Positions 43,217 to 53,505 of a DNA stretch of 64,000 nt are shown in pieces (the first letter of the stretch is position 1; every line of letters begins with the position of its first letter). The notes below the pieces were generated by a model. The model was not told where the DNA came from, made no database searches, and was given only the letters and a program-made list of their open reading frames with translations. A program made the position numbers and the translations under genes. This stretch comes from a bacterium (lineage in GTDB: Bacteria > UBA8248), in assembly GCA_022825065.1 (NCBI GenBank), contig JAJDYR010000037.1:381805-445804 (forward strand). The letters run 5' to 3'.

Positions 43217-44230
43217 CTAGCCTTCCTGCATCTTCAGGATGCGGTTGATGAGCTCGATGCCGCCCACCTTGTCGGCGAACATCTTGTGCACGGGTTTCAC
43301 TGCCTCGCGGAAGGGCTTTAGATCGGGCGAGGCGATCGTGAGACCCTTCGCGGCGAAGCCCTTCATGATGTCCTGCTCGTTCTCCTCGGCGTAGGTGTTC
43401 GCCCAGGCGATGGTGTCGCGCGCGGCCATGAGGACGGCCTTCTGCAGGTGCTTGGGCAGCTTGGCGTAATACTTGTCGTTCATGATGAGCGCGCCCGCCA
43501 CGAGCTGGTGCCGGGTGATGGAGAGGTATTTCTGCACCTCGTAGAGCTTCTGCGCCCACGCCCAGCTCGATCCGCCGTCGTGGCCGTCCACCGTCTTGGT
43601 GCTGAGCGCGCTGAACAACTCCGTCGGCGCCATGCCGATGGTGCTGCCGCCGAGCGCCTTATAGGTCTGCACCATGATGGGGTTTTTCGCGATCCGCATG
43701 CGCAGGTCGCCCAGGTCGGCGGGCTTCATGATGGGGTGTTTGCTGTTCATCATGTTCCGGAAGCCCGTGGCGACGAAGCCCAGCACGCGGATGCCGGATT
43801 TTTTGCGGAAATTCTCCCCGATGTTCTGGCCGATGTCGCTGTTGAATACCTTCACGGCGCCCTTGAAGCTGCCGAACATGAAGGGCAGGGTGAAGATGTC
43901 GAGCCGCCTGTCGAAGGCCGTGATGTTGTTCGACGCAACGACCTGCATGTGCACCGAGCCGAGTTGCACCTTTTTCGCGGCGACGCGGTCTTTTCCGAGC
44001 TGCGAGGAGGGGAATATCTGGATGTCGAGGTCCCCCTTGGAATAGACCTGCAGGTTCTTCTGCATGGTCAGCGCGATGGCCTGGTAGAGGAGCTGCGGCT
44101 TGGGCGGGTTGTTGTGGGCGAACTTCATCACGTACTTGGCTGCTTCGGCCTTGGGCGCTGCGAAGCCGAGGAGCGCGGCGGCGAAGATGATGACCACCAT
44201 CGCCGTGAAGCATTGTTTCAGATGTCGCAT
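43217..44230 (-). CDS. TRAP transporter DctP-type binding protein
   Basis: 337 aa with a signal peptide (MRHLKQCFTAMVVIIFAAAL, cut near AEA at about 30). The mature start KYVMKFAHNNPPKPQLLYQA, then FRNMMNSKHPIMKPADLGDL, MRIAKNPIMVQTYKALGGS and GHDGG identify the DctP family. The ligand is an organic acid or related anion, unassigned. ATG 44230 has AAAAGGAGGCAAGAC upstream. Encoded with the DctM and DctQ permeases. Confidence 0.92.
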   Translation of the reverse strand: MRHLKQCFTAMVVIIFAAALLGFAAPKAEAAKYVMKFAHNNPPKPQLLYQAIALTMQKNLQVYSKGDLDIQIFPSSQLGKDRVAAKKVQLGSVHMQVVASNNITAFDRRLDIFTLPFMFGSFKGAVKVFNSDIGQNIGENFRKKSGIRVLGFVATGFRNMMNSKHPIMKPADLGDLRMRIAKNPIMVQTYKALGGSTIGMAPTELFSALSTKTVDGHDGGSSWAWAQKLYEVQKYLSITRHQLVAGALIMNDKYYAKLPKHLQKAVLMAARDTIAWANTYAEENEQDIMKGFAAKGLTIASPDLKPFREAVKPVHKMFADKVGGIELINRILKMQEG

Positions 44231-44256
44231 GTCTTGCCTCCTTTTAGTTCGTTCCC

Positions 44257-45539
<1,283 letters not shown>

Positions 45540-45543
<4 letters not shown>

Positions 45544-46034
45544 CGCTCTTCCTCCTGCTTTTCGACCTCATAGACCACCTCGGGGCCGCCCTGAATGTAG
45601 ACGCGGTACATGTATTGGGCGAGGCGTATGGTCATCAGCCCGAAGCCGATGGGGATGATGGCGTGCACGGCGGCTTCGGGTATCTGCAGGATGTCGGTCT
45701 CCGACCAGACCTCTATCTCGCTGTATACGAACAGAAAGCCGAAGTACGTCATGAGCACGTTGAAGGCCATCCAGAGACAATCCGAGAAAAAGACTATCGG
45801 GCGCGCCCAGGAGGGGGGCGTGAGCATCTCGATGGCGTTCACGCGGATGTGGCGGCCCTGGAGGATGATCCAGCTGATCGTCAGGTAGATGAACCAGATG
45901 AAGACGATGCGCGAGAACTCCTCGATCCAGCTGATGGAAGTGAAGAAGATGTAGCGCGCGATGACCTGCGCGGTGAGCATCAGCGTGAGCGAGAGAAGGA
46001 GAATCCAGGAGAGGTTTCGCTCGATGTTTCGCAC
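45540..46034 (-). CDS. dctQ: TRAP transporter small permease DctQ
   Basis: 164 aa with four membrane segments; WIEEFSRIVFIWFIYLTISW carries the family's W-x-EE-R-F pattern. The start MRNIERNLSWILLLSLTLML is plausible and no ribosome site is striking. First gene of the DctQ-DctM-DctP operon, likely expressed from the 250-nt spacer upstream. Confidence 0.9.
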
Positions 46035-46284
46035 TTTTCACTTCCCATCTTGCGGGGGGGAACCGGGCCGCAGGCCCGCCATGTCTGGTGGATGAAGGCA
46101 GTCTAGTTTGTTTTGACTTGAGCGGTCAATGCGAGCGGGGGTTTTCAGATGGGGCGTTGGTGGAGGAGGGTCGAAAGAGCGCGTAGTGGGGACGTTTCGT
46201 CGGCCCCAAACGTCCTCTCTTTTCCCGGTGGGTACACGGCGTCGCCGAATCCGCCCATGCGGGTTTTTGTTTTCGAGCGCGACG

Positions 46285-46671
46285 CTACCCCCCCATCTGC
46301 GCGACGCGACGCGCCATCCATTCGACGTAGGCCGTGCGCGTCATCCCGCGCCTGGCGGCTTCGCCGTCGATGAAAGCGGCGACGCCCTCATCGAGCGACA
46401 GATTGGCGCGGACGCTGCGTCCCGAGAGGCGAATCATCGGAATGGAGACGAGCGCGCGCCCGGGCGGGGTGTCTACGTTCTCGATGGCGGTCGGAGCGAC
46501 AACCTCCTCGCCGTGCTTTTCCGCCTCAATCACGTAGTCGCGCAACGCTTCCTCGGCGTTGACTAGCGCCTCATCCAGGGTCTTACCCATCGCGGCAATG
46601 CCGGGAAGATCAGGGAAGATGACGCCGTATGCGCCCTCCTCACCATCGATCAATGCGGGGTATCGGGTCAT
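46285..46671 (-). CDS. hicB: HicB-like antitoxin
   Basis: 128 aa. The N-terminal HicB fold is clear (YPALIDGEEGAYGVIFPDLP, TLDEALVNAEEALRDYVIEA), and the C-terminal ribbon-helix-helix-like part (SVRANLSLDEGVAAFIDGEA, ARRGMTRTAYVEWMARR) would bind the operon promoter. The ATG overlaps the stop of a broken hicA in the usual hicA-hicB order, with AGGAGGAACGAG as ribosome site. The antitoxin is intact although its toxin is not. Confidence 0.9.
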   Translation of the reverse strand: MTRYPALIDGEEGAYGVIFPDLPGIAAMGKTLDEALVNAEEALRDYVIEAEKHGEEVVAPTAIENVDTPPGRALVSIPMIRLSGRSVRANLSLDEGVAAFIDGEAARRGMTRTAYVEWMARRVAQMGG

Positions 46672-46817
46672 GCTCGTTCCTCCTGGTCTGTCCATCCGGC
46701 TCGTGCGGCAATCGTACGGACGACCCCTGGCGTCAGCGTCCGGTGGCGCGGCAGCGTAATCGTGCCGCTTTTGCTCGGGTGCCGATAGATATCGTGGTTG
46801 GCGTCGCGGCGCGCCTC
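46668..46817 (-). pseudogene. hicA: Truncated hicA toxin remnant
   Basis: In the frame ending at the ATGA overlap with hicB, 49 codons read RRDANHDIYRHPSKSGTITL and continue with PRHRTLTPGVVRTIAARAG, the C-terminal two-thirds of HicA including the active-site His context. Upstream the frame meets a stop at 46818-46820 with no start codon, and the N-terminal ~25 codons are gone, replaced by the end of the ligase gene. The toxin cannot be made in full. Confidence 0.85.
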
Positions 46818-46830
46818 TCACGGCGGGCGC

Positions 46831-48096
46831 TCAGAAAACGCCTTCCCTGGTTTCGGCGAGCACCAGGTCCACCATCCGGCGCAGAGCCTCTTCATCAGAG
46901 TCGCCTTCGAGTCGGCGCAGGCGGTAGAGGTCGGCCTGGCGGTCCGCGCCGCTGCCCTCGCGGATGATGGCGAGCGTATGGTGGATTTCGGCCTCGCACC
47001 CCAGCGCGCGGGCGTCGGGTGCGATCGTTTCGACGAGATCGCGCATGAAGTCGTCGATGTCCACCCGCGCGTTCTCGTGCGTCGTATCGCCGAGGAAGGC
47101 GAGCGTCCCGTAGCGTTGTGCGACCCAGCGGTTCTCCGCGATGACCTCGGTCAGCGGCTCGGGCGGCAGCGCGCCCGCTTCGTCCTGACGCATGAGATAC
47201 CTGAGGAGAGAGGCGTAGAGTGCCGCGATGGAGACGGCGTCCTCGATGCGCGGGCAGATGTCGCAGATGCGGAGTTCCACCGTCGGGAAGGCGTGGGCGG
47301 GTCGGATGTCCCACCAGAGTTCACTGCCGTTCTCGATGAAGTTCATTCGCCGGTATTCGGCGATGATTTCCTCGTATTCCGCCCGGGAACGCAGCGGCCC
47401 GGGCATGCTGGTGCGCGGGAGCCCGCCGATGAGGTTCAGGCGGTAGGACTTGTAGCCCGTGTCGTGCCCGCCGTTGAAGGGCGAGGAGGTGGAGAGCGCA
47501 TGGATCGCGGGCAGGTAGCGGCGCATGGCCGTCATGACCCGGATGCGCGATTCGGGGTCGCCGAAGCCCGCGTGGATGTGCATCCCGCCGATGACCAGGC
47601 GGCGGATGCTCTCCTGGAACGTCATCGCGAAACGCTCGTAGCGCTCCTTGGGCGTGACCGCCAGATCCCGCCACTGCGCGAAGGGGTGGGTGGAGGCGGC
47701 CATCACCGAGGCTCCGTGCGCCTCCGCCGCCTCGATGACGATCCGGCGGGTCTCGCGCAGCGCCTCGCGCGCCTCGGCCACCGAAGCGCAAACCCTCGTG
47801 TTGGTCTCTACCTGGGAGCGAAGCAACTCCCGCGTGACCTTGTGGGGTTCGATCCGGGCCTCGCAGGCTTCGAAGATGGCCGGGTCGGGGTCGGCGAGGA
47901 GATCGCGCGATTCGGGGTCGACGAGAAAGAATTCTTCCTCGATCCCGAGGGTTATCTTCAAGTCTTCACGATTCTCGGCGTCGTTCACGTCGCGCTCCCT
48001 GGGAATGGACAGGTCTACCCCTTGTTCGTGCGCTTTGTGCTCACGAACGGTGGTTATCGGCCGAACCTCTCGCAACAGGCGCGACGACTCTACCAT
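46831..48096 (-). CDS. Glutamate-cysteine ligase GCS2-like (YbdK family) carboxylate-amine ligase
   Basis: 421 aa. The family core LKITLGIEEEFFLVDPESRD is followed by STHPFAQWRDLAVTPKERY, GGMHIHAGFGDPESRI and SSPFNGGHDTGYKSYR, all YbdK/GCS2 landmarks. The enzyme forms a weak glutamyl amide bond. The first ~45 residues are not part of the family; a start near the DLKITLG segment is likely. The stop falls right at the edge of the hicA remnant. Confidence 0.88.
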   Translation of the reverse strand: MVESSRLLREVRPITTVREHKAHEQGVDLSIPRERDVNDAENREDLKITLGIEEEFFLVDPESRDLLADPDPAIFEACEARIEPHKVTRELLRSQVETNTRVCASVAEAREALRETRRIVIEAAEAHGASVMAASTHPFAQWRDLAVTPKERYERFAMTFQESIRRLVIGGMHIHAGFGDPESRIRVMTAMRRYLPAIHALSTSSPFNGGHDTGYKSYRLNLIGGLPRTSMPGPLRSRAEYEEIIAEYRRMNFIENGSELWWDIRPAHAFPTVELRICDICPRIEDAVSIAALYASLLRYLMRQDEAGALPPEPLTEVIAENRWVAQRYGTLAFLGDTTHENARVDIDDFMRDLVETIAPDARALGCEAEIHHTLAIIREGSGADRQADLYRLRRLEGDSDEEALRRMVDLVLAETREGVF

Positions 48097-48141
48097 TTCA
48101 TTACATGTGAATCCAAGTATTCGTGCGGATTTGTCGTCTGT

Positions 48142-49374
48142 CTAGGGCTGATGCACCGCTCTTTCGCGTGTGCCGCCCAGGCTCGTGAGGGCGAAGGGCA
48201 GCGTGAGAAGCGCTGCGACGACGCCCATCCCCACCAGGCCGAAAGCGTCCACGCAAAGGCCGATGAGAGGAGCGAGCACCATGGCGAGGATCGATTTGGC
48301 CTGCGTCTCGACGGAGAGTATCGTCGCCCCCGCCTCGGGCGTGCTGTGGGCGTCGATGCGGCTGATGAGCACGGGACGCCAGAAGTTCTGCAGCACGGCC
48401 AGGGCGACGAACCCCGCGATGACGACCGATTCCCAGCCCGTCCAGAGCCCCCAGGCGAGAGCCGTATAGATGAGGGCGGTGGCGCCCCAGAGCGATTTCG
48501 CGGCGGCTTCCTCCGAACCCGTAGCGGCGACGAGGCGGTGCCCCCCGCGCGAGGCGAAGCTCGAGAGCAGGTGCAGGACGAAGTAGACCACCCCCATCAG
48601 AATGGCCACTCGCTGGTTCTGCTGCCAGGTGGCGAGCAGGGCAAGGCCCAGGGCGGCCTGCTTGATGACGGGCTGAATGTAGTCCTTGGCGACCTTGTAG
48701 GTGCCCTCGTAGCTCATGGATTCCACCAGGATGCCGCGCAGCGGCTTGTCGGTGAACGCCATGCGCATGGAATCTTTCAGGTGTTCCCACACGCTCGGGA
48801 TTTTCGTATCCGCCGCTCGTGCGCCTTCGAGTTCTCTGGGATATCCCATGAAGTTCACGATGTTCAGGGCGTAGGGGATGACGGCGAGCAGGAAGATGTC
48901 GCTGTAGCGCGCGCCCGTGAAGATGAACGCGCTCGCGACCACGACCGAGACGGCCGAGCCTATCTTCGACCACGAGCGCGTGAACCCGTAGACACGGGTG
49001 CGCTCTTTCTCGCGGCCCTGGATTCTCAACCACTCGAATATCATCGCCTTGTGCGTGCCGGTGCGGAACGAATCGCCCAGGGCGAAGGCGAACATGGCGA
49101 GGAACAGGGCGGCGAAAGACGCCGAAAGGCCGAAGACCAGGAACGAGGCGATGTAGGCGAGGAACGAGAAGATCATCGAGCGCCTTCTGCCGTAGAGATC
49201 GGCCACCGCTCCACTCGGGATCTCGAAGATGTTGATGCACACCTCGCGAAAGCCGATGAGAATCCCGATCTGGAAGAAGGATAAGTCTTTTTCCAGAAAG
49301 GCGAGGATGAGGAAGGGCTCGAAATAGGTCTGGTTCTTGAGGAAGCCGTACAGCGAGAATCGAAACATCATCAT
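48142..49374 (-). CDS. MFS transporter
   Basis: 410 aa with about 12 membrane segments. MFS features include GVGMGVVAAL-type helices and the cytoplasmic loop AVADLYGRRRSMIFSFLAYI (D-x4-GRR) between segments 2 and 3. Early FFQIGILIGFREVCINIFEI is an unusual MFS start seen in small drug-exporter-like groups. Substrate unknown; it may be linked to the ligase product, since the genes lie on the same strand, 45 nt apart. Confidence 0.87.
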   Translation of the reverse strand: MMMFRFSLYGFLKNQTYFEPFLILAFLEKDLSFFQIGILIGFREVCINIFEIPSGAVADLYGRRRSMIFSFLAYIASFLVFGLSASFAALFLAMFAFALGDSFRTGTHKAMIFEWLRIQGREKERTRVYGFTRSWSKIGSAVSVVVASAFIFTGARYSDIFLLAVIPYALNIVNFMGYPRELEGARAADTKIPSVWEHLKDSMRMAFTDKPLRGILVESMSYEGTYKVAKDYIQPVIKQAALGLALLATWQQNQRVAILMGVVYFVLHLLSSFASRGGHRLVAATGSEEAAAKSLWGATALIYTALAWGLWTGWESVVIAGFVALAVLQNFWRPVLISRIDAHSTPEAGATILSVETQAKSILAMVLAPLIGLCVDAFGLVGMGVVAALLTLPFALTSLGGTRERAVHQP

Positions 49375-49603
49375 CGGCCGAACCTCCTCCTTTCAATTTC
49401 GCTCCCGCGCCTTTCTCGCGCAAGGCAGGGGGATTAGAGGCGGCCAGCGCGCGCCCGAACTTCATCCCCCACGGCGCGCATGAACTATTCTAGCTGAAAT
49501 TTTCCCGCTTGCGGGATGTTTTTTCGCGCCCGGCGCGGGGGAGGGTTCTTCCCTGCGCCGACCGGGTTTTTTTCTCCGAGGCGCTTCCCCGGCGTCTTGA
49601 TTC

Positions 49604-50488
49604 TCAGCGGATGCGCCAGCCGATGAGGGCCGCGCCGACCACCATGCAGGCGGTGCCGACGAGGATGGCGGGCGTGATGCGCTCCACGCTTCTGAGCAGG
49701 AAGTAGCTCATGATCAGGCTGAATACGGGGGCGGTTGAGGTGAGCGGGGAGACGACCGAGAGGTCGCCGATGTTCAGGGCGGTGAAGTGCAGGAAGAACC
49801 CGAGCGCGTTCAGCAGTCCGCACAGCCCGAAGATGTACCAGGCCTTGGGGCGGTCGAACTGGTTCGGTTTCTGGTCTTTTGGAAACAGCGGGATGAAGGT
49901 GACGAGGAAGAGAAACCCCGCCAGGGTCGTGAGGGTCGCGCCCATGATCGGGGCCTCGGCGTGGGCGAAGGCGAGTTTTCTGAAGAGAAACGAGAACGCG
50001 GCGGCGACGGCGCTGAAAAACGCCAGCCAGAGGTGTTTCCTCTGCCAGGAGGTGTCGTCTGGTTTCTTGTAGCTGAGCGCGACGCTGCCCAGGACGATGA
50101 AGAGCGTGCCCGAGAGGATGAGCGCGCCGGGCCGCTCGCCCAGGAAGGCGATGGCGAGCGAGGTGGAGAACAGGGGCGTCAGCGAGACGAACGGCATGGC
50201 CCGCGCGACGCCCAGGTAGGAGATACTGAGATACAGGAACACGCGCGACATCGCCGGTCCCGTGAGGCCCGCCAGCGAGAAGAAGAAAAACGCGGGCGGA
50301 TTCCACCACTCGGGCTGCCAGTAGTACCAGGTGACGGCGAGCATCACGGGGAGCGATGTGAACAGGCCGATGAAGACGCCCGTGAGCGCGTTGGCGTGCT
50401 CGCCGCCCTTCCTGATGCACACGCTGAAGGTGGCGAACACCACGGCGGTGGACATGGCGTAGGATGCGGCGACGAGTTGGGGGTTCAT
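49604..50488 (-). CDS. EamA/DMT-family transporter
   Basis: 294 aa with ten membrane segments in two EamA repeats. Typical features are ARAMPFVSLTPLFSTSLAIA (end of first repeat), FLGERPGALILSGTLFIVLG, and in the second half LSVVSPLTSTAPVFSLIMSY. ATG 50488 starts the family N-terminus. Members export amino acids or metabolites. Substrate unknown. Confidence 0.9.
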   Translation of the reverse strand: MNPQLVAASYAMSTAVVFATFSVCIRKGGEHANALTGVFIGLFTSLPVMLAVTWYYWQPEWWNPPAFFFFSLAGLTGPAMSRVFLYLSISYLGVARAMPFVSLTPLFSTSLAIAFLGERPGALILSGTLFIVLGSVALSYKKPDDTSWQRKHLWLAFFSAVAAAFSFLFRKLAFAHAEAPIMGATLTTLAGFLFLVTFIPLFPKDQKPNQFDRPKAWYIFGLCGLLNALGFFLHFTALNIGDLSVVSPLTSTAPVFSLIMSYFLLRSVERITPAILVGTACMVVGAALIGWRIR

Positions 50489-51078
50489 CCGGTTCCCGGG
50501 GTTTAAGGCGTTCTCGCGGCGTTGTGCGCGGCAATTTTCGGCGAGACCCAATCTACAGCCTGCGCGCTTTGTTGGGAAGCGTAGCCGGGGTTTTCGGTGA
50601 AAACCGATTCTCCGGATCGGGTGCCCCCGCTGCCGTTCGTTATCAGGGGATAAAGGCAACCCCCCCTACCCCCCCCTTGTCAGGGGGGTAAGAAAAGGCA
50701 ACACCCCCACTGCTGGAAGACCTGATCGACCAGCTGGCGCACTTGTCAGGGGGTAAAAAAAGCAACCCCTCCACCGGCGAGGGGTTTGGTTCTTTTTCCC
50801 CCCTGACAAGGGGGGGTAGGGAGGGTTGCTCTTTCCCTGACGAGGAGGGGCTTTTATGGGGTATCCCTTTCAGGGGGATGGTTTTCAAGGAGAGAGCCTA
50901 CGCCGCCCGGGTTCGGGTTTCGGCCGTCATTCCAGCGGCTTGGAGGACCCCGGCACATGCGAGAAGGTAAACCCCTCGTTTCTTACGCCGGTTTGACTTC
51001 CGGGGCCGGCGTTCTATATTTTGATGGTCAAAACCACGTATCGTCCCGTCCTGAATACTTAAACCTTGGAGACAGGTC
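50489..51078. repeat. Spacer with a long GC palindromic repeat
   Basis: No gene. A MITE-like inverted repeat lies at 50652-50830 (AACCCCCCCTACCCCCCCCT ... mirrored by GGGGGGGTAGGGAGGGTTG). Inside are AAAAAAG-rich turns. The same design recurs at 58704-58824 and 63214-63317. The rest is unremarkable. Confidence 0.8.
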
Positions 51079-52116
51079 ATGAATCGCAAGACATTGATTA
51101 TATTCGTATTCGTTTCCATCATCGCTGTGGCGACGCTCGCCTCCCTCCCGAGCCGGGCCGAAGCCGCCTGCAGGGTCCGCATCGGCGATTTGAACTGGGA
51201 CAGCGCCAATTTTCACGGCCAGGTTGCCGCCTTCATCCTGACGCACGGCTACGGCTGCCGGGTGCGGCTCATCTACGGCGGCACGCTGCCGACCATGGCG
51301 GCGCACTATCAGGGCAAGAACGACCTGATCATGGAACTCTGGTACGACAGCACGAAGGATCAATACGACCTCGCGGAGAAGGAGGGCAAGGTCAAGAAGC
51401 TGAGCGTGAACACGCCCGACAGCATACAGGGCTGGTTCATCCCGCGCTTCGTCCAGGAGGCGAACCCGGGCCTAAAGACGGTCTACGACCTGGCGAAGTA
51501 CAAACATCTCTTCAAGGATCCCGAAGAACCCTCAAAGGGCAGGTTCGTGAACTGCATCCCCGGATGGGCGTGCGAGGTCATCAACACGGTGAAGCTGCGC
51601 GCCTACGGGCTGGAAAAACATTTCACGAATTTCCGGCCCGGCTCGGGCGGCGCGCTCGCGGCGGCCATCAAGGGCGCATACCTCAAGAAAAAGCCGGTCG
51701 TGGCTTATTACTGGGCGCCCACGCCGCTTCTCGGCCAGCTCGATCTGGTTCAGCTCGAAGAGCCTGCGTGGAACGAGGCCGATTGGGACGCGATGATGAA
51801 GCACGTGAACGCGCTCAAGAAGGGCGGGTTGGAGGCGATGGGCAAACCCGGGAAGGCCGTCGCCTACCGGACGATGGAGTTGCCCAAAACGGTCACGACG
51901 AAGTTCGCGGCCAGGCATCCGGAGATCGTCGCTTTCCTCGAGAATTACTCGCTCCCCTCTAAAGTCGTCTCGGAGGTGCTCTCCTATCTCGAGAAAGATG
52001 CCGGCGGCGACGCGAAGGTCACCGCGCTCCATTTCCTGAAGACGAACAAGGTCTGGAAGAAATGGGTTCCGGCCGACGTCGCGAAAAAAGTGGAGGCGGC
52101 GCTCGCCTCGAATTGA
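51079..52116 (+). CDS. Glycine betaine/choline-type ABC binding protein (OpuAC/ProX-like)
   Basis: 345 aa with a signal peptide (MNRKTLIIFVFVSIIAVATL, cut near AEA at 29). The mature part CRVRIGDLNWDSANFHGQVA, then VRLIYGGTLPTMAAHYQGKN and VNCIPGWACEVINTVKLRAY resemble OpuAC-family binders; VVAYYWAPTPLLGQLDLVQL supplies aromatic ligand residues. No permease or ATPase gene is adjacent, so it is an orphan. GGAGACAGGTC precedes the ATG. Confidence 0.88.
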   Translation: MNRKTLIIFVFVSIIAVATLASLPSRAEAACRVRIGDLNWDSANFHGQVAAFILTHGYGCRVRLIYGGTLPTMAAHYQGKNDLIMELWYDSTKDQYDLAEKEGKVKKLSVNTPDSIQGWFIPRFVQEANPGLKTVYDLAKYKHLFKDPEEPSKGRFVNCIPGWACEVINTVKLRAYGLEKHFTNFRPGSGGALAAAIKGAYLKKKPVVAYYWAPTPLLGQLDLVQLEEPAWNEADWDAMMKHVNALKKGGLEAMGKPGKAVAYRTMELPKTVTTKFAARHPEIVAFLENYSLPSKVVSEVLSYLEKDAGGDAKVTALHFLKTNKVWKKWVPADVAKKVEAALASN

Positions 52117-52207
52117 GCCGTTGCGGCAGGGCTGTAAATTTCGCTATCCTGCACTGGTTTCTCGCCTCATCTTTGCCTGCCATTTTCGCCAGAGGTCATG
52201 GAAAGCC

Positions 52208-53257
52208 ATGTTGACCAGATTGGAGCGCAGCTTTTTCCGCGTTTTCCCGCCAAAATATAGAAACAGGCATTGGAAGAAAAATCTGCCGATTCGACGATTT
52301 CAGCCCTCGAAAATCAGGGGAAAAGTTATCATATGCGCCTTGAGCGCTTATGGATATGGGATGAAGACCCGCGGAAAGGTGCAACTGAACCTGTTTTTTC
52401 CGCCCTTTTGCCGAATATTGGGACAATGCGGGATTGCAACGTCGTGCGTAACCGACTTCGAGGGCTTGAGGCATGAACTCGGGATTTCCGAAGGGGTGCC
52501 GACCGTTCTGATTAACCTCATCAATGAAATATACGACGAGCTTGATGAATATGACATTCCGGAAGATTTGATGCGGAAAGCAAGCGCAGTTTTCAATTCT
52601 CATCAAACCGCCGGTATCATCAAAGACAAGCGGAAGGCAAACGAAACATTGTCCGGCCAAGGCATCATGATGCCGAGCCTGAAGTTGGATGAAGGGAAGA
52701 AGATTTTCAGCAACGCAAGAGTCGGTTCCGGAGAGAACGTCTTTGTCCTCGAAAAAAACCAGGAAATCGATGACGGCCGTTACAATGCGGAATTTATCGA
52801 CACCAGGGTCCCGTTTGAAAACTCCGTCTATTATACGTGTGTGAGGCTGGTCTGTATCGGTACACGCACGCTGCAGATATATGTTCGCGCCCGGGATGTC
52901 GAAGAAAACAACCCGTCGGTGCACAGCAAGGATACTCCGAAAAACCCCGAACTTCTGGAATACCTGTATCGAAACCTGGTTGAGCCGCGCCTGGATCAAC
53001 TTCATGCGCTGGGTCGCTGTATCGGTAGCGCCCTGGGGCCGGGATTCTACGGGCATGACGTGTTGGTGGACAACGAATCCGGGCATATATTCTTGTGCGA
53101 GGCAGGATTTAAGTTCTATGACCATACTTACTGTAACCGGATGATGAACGTAATTTGCGACGGGAGCCTGCAACGCACGATGCTCGACCAGGAAACTTAT
53201 GCGGGATACGCAGGTTCCGTTTTCCTGGCGTACTGCTCGGAAATGGGTTTCTTGTAG
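52208..53257 (+). CDS. ATP-grasp-like protein, low GC
   Basis: 349 aa. VFNSHQTAGIIKDKRKANET followed by LSGQGIMMPSL looks like the ATP-grasp central domain opening (N-x2-x-DK-x-L-x3-Gi-x2-P), and FYGHDVLVDNESGHIFLCEA its C-terminal metal-binding part. The exact family and substrate are unknown. The codon use and base composition are clearly AT-richer than the flanking genes, suggesting acquisition by transfer. ATG 52208 is preferred; family-like sequence starts near it. Confidence 0.65.
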   Translation: MLTRLERSFFRVFPPKYRNRHWKKNLPIRRFQPSKIRGKVIICALSAYGYGMKTRGKVQLNLFFPPFCRILGQCGIATSCVTDFEGLRHELGISEGVPTVLINLINEIYDELDEYDIPEDLMRKASAVFNSHQTAGIIKDKRKANETLSGQGIMMPSLKLDEGKKIFSNARVGSGENVFVLEKNQEIDDGRYNAEFIDTRVPFENSVYYTCVRLVCIGTRTLQIYVRARDVEENNPSVHSKDTPKNPELLEYLYRNLVEPRLDQLHALGRCIGSALGPGFYGHDVLVDNESGHIFLCEAGFKFYDHTYCNRMMNVICDGSLQRTMLDQETYAGYAGSVFLAYCSEMGFL

Positions 53258-53505
53258 CGTCATCAACTCGCCATTCAAAACAACTCCGCTGATCGGTCGC
53301 GGCAAACTTTGTTCATCAACGCTTTTTCAACAGCCCCTTTGAGGGGGTAGTTGGAAACCGCTGCTACTGTCTTTTGGTGTTTGGATATTTTGCACCCGAT
53401 ATGGGAGGGTATCGAGAAGTCGGGGCGCCGGAACCGCGCCCGCAGATGTAGCTTGTCCGCTCCCTGTATTTGATTTTTGGCTCCAAAATAATGGGAAGGG
53501 AAATC
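53258..53505. repeat. Short spacer with repeat end
   Basis: 248 nt without a gene. CGCTTTTTCAACAGCCCC at about 53320 and the adjoining CCCTTTGAGGGGGTAGTTGG is another member of the TTGTTGAAAAAG repeat family. Confidence 0.65.

Noticed and set aside
46798..49284. 828-aa open frame on the plus strand
   Set aside because: It runs antisense to the ligase and MFS genes, has no family features and is a GC-rich shadow frame.
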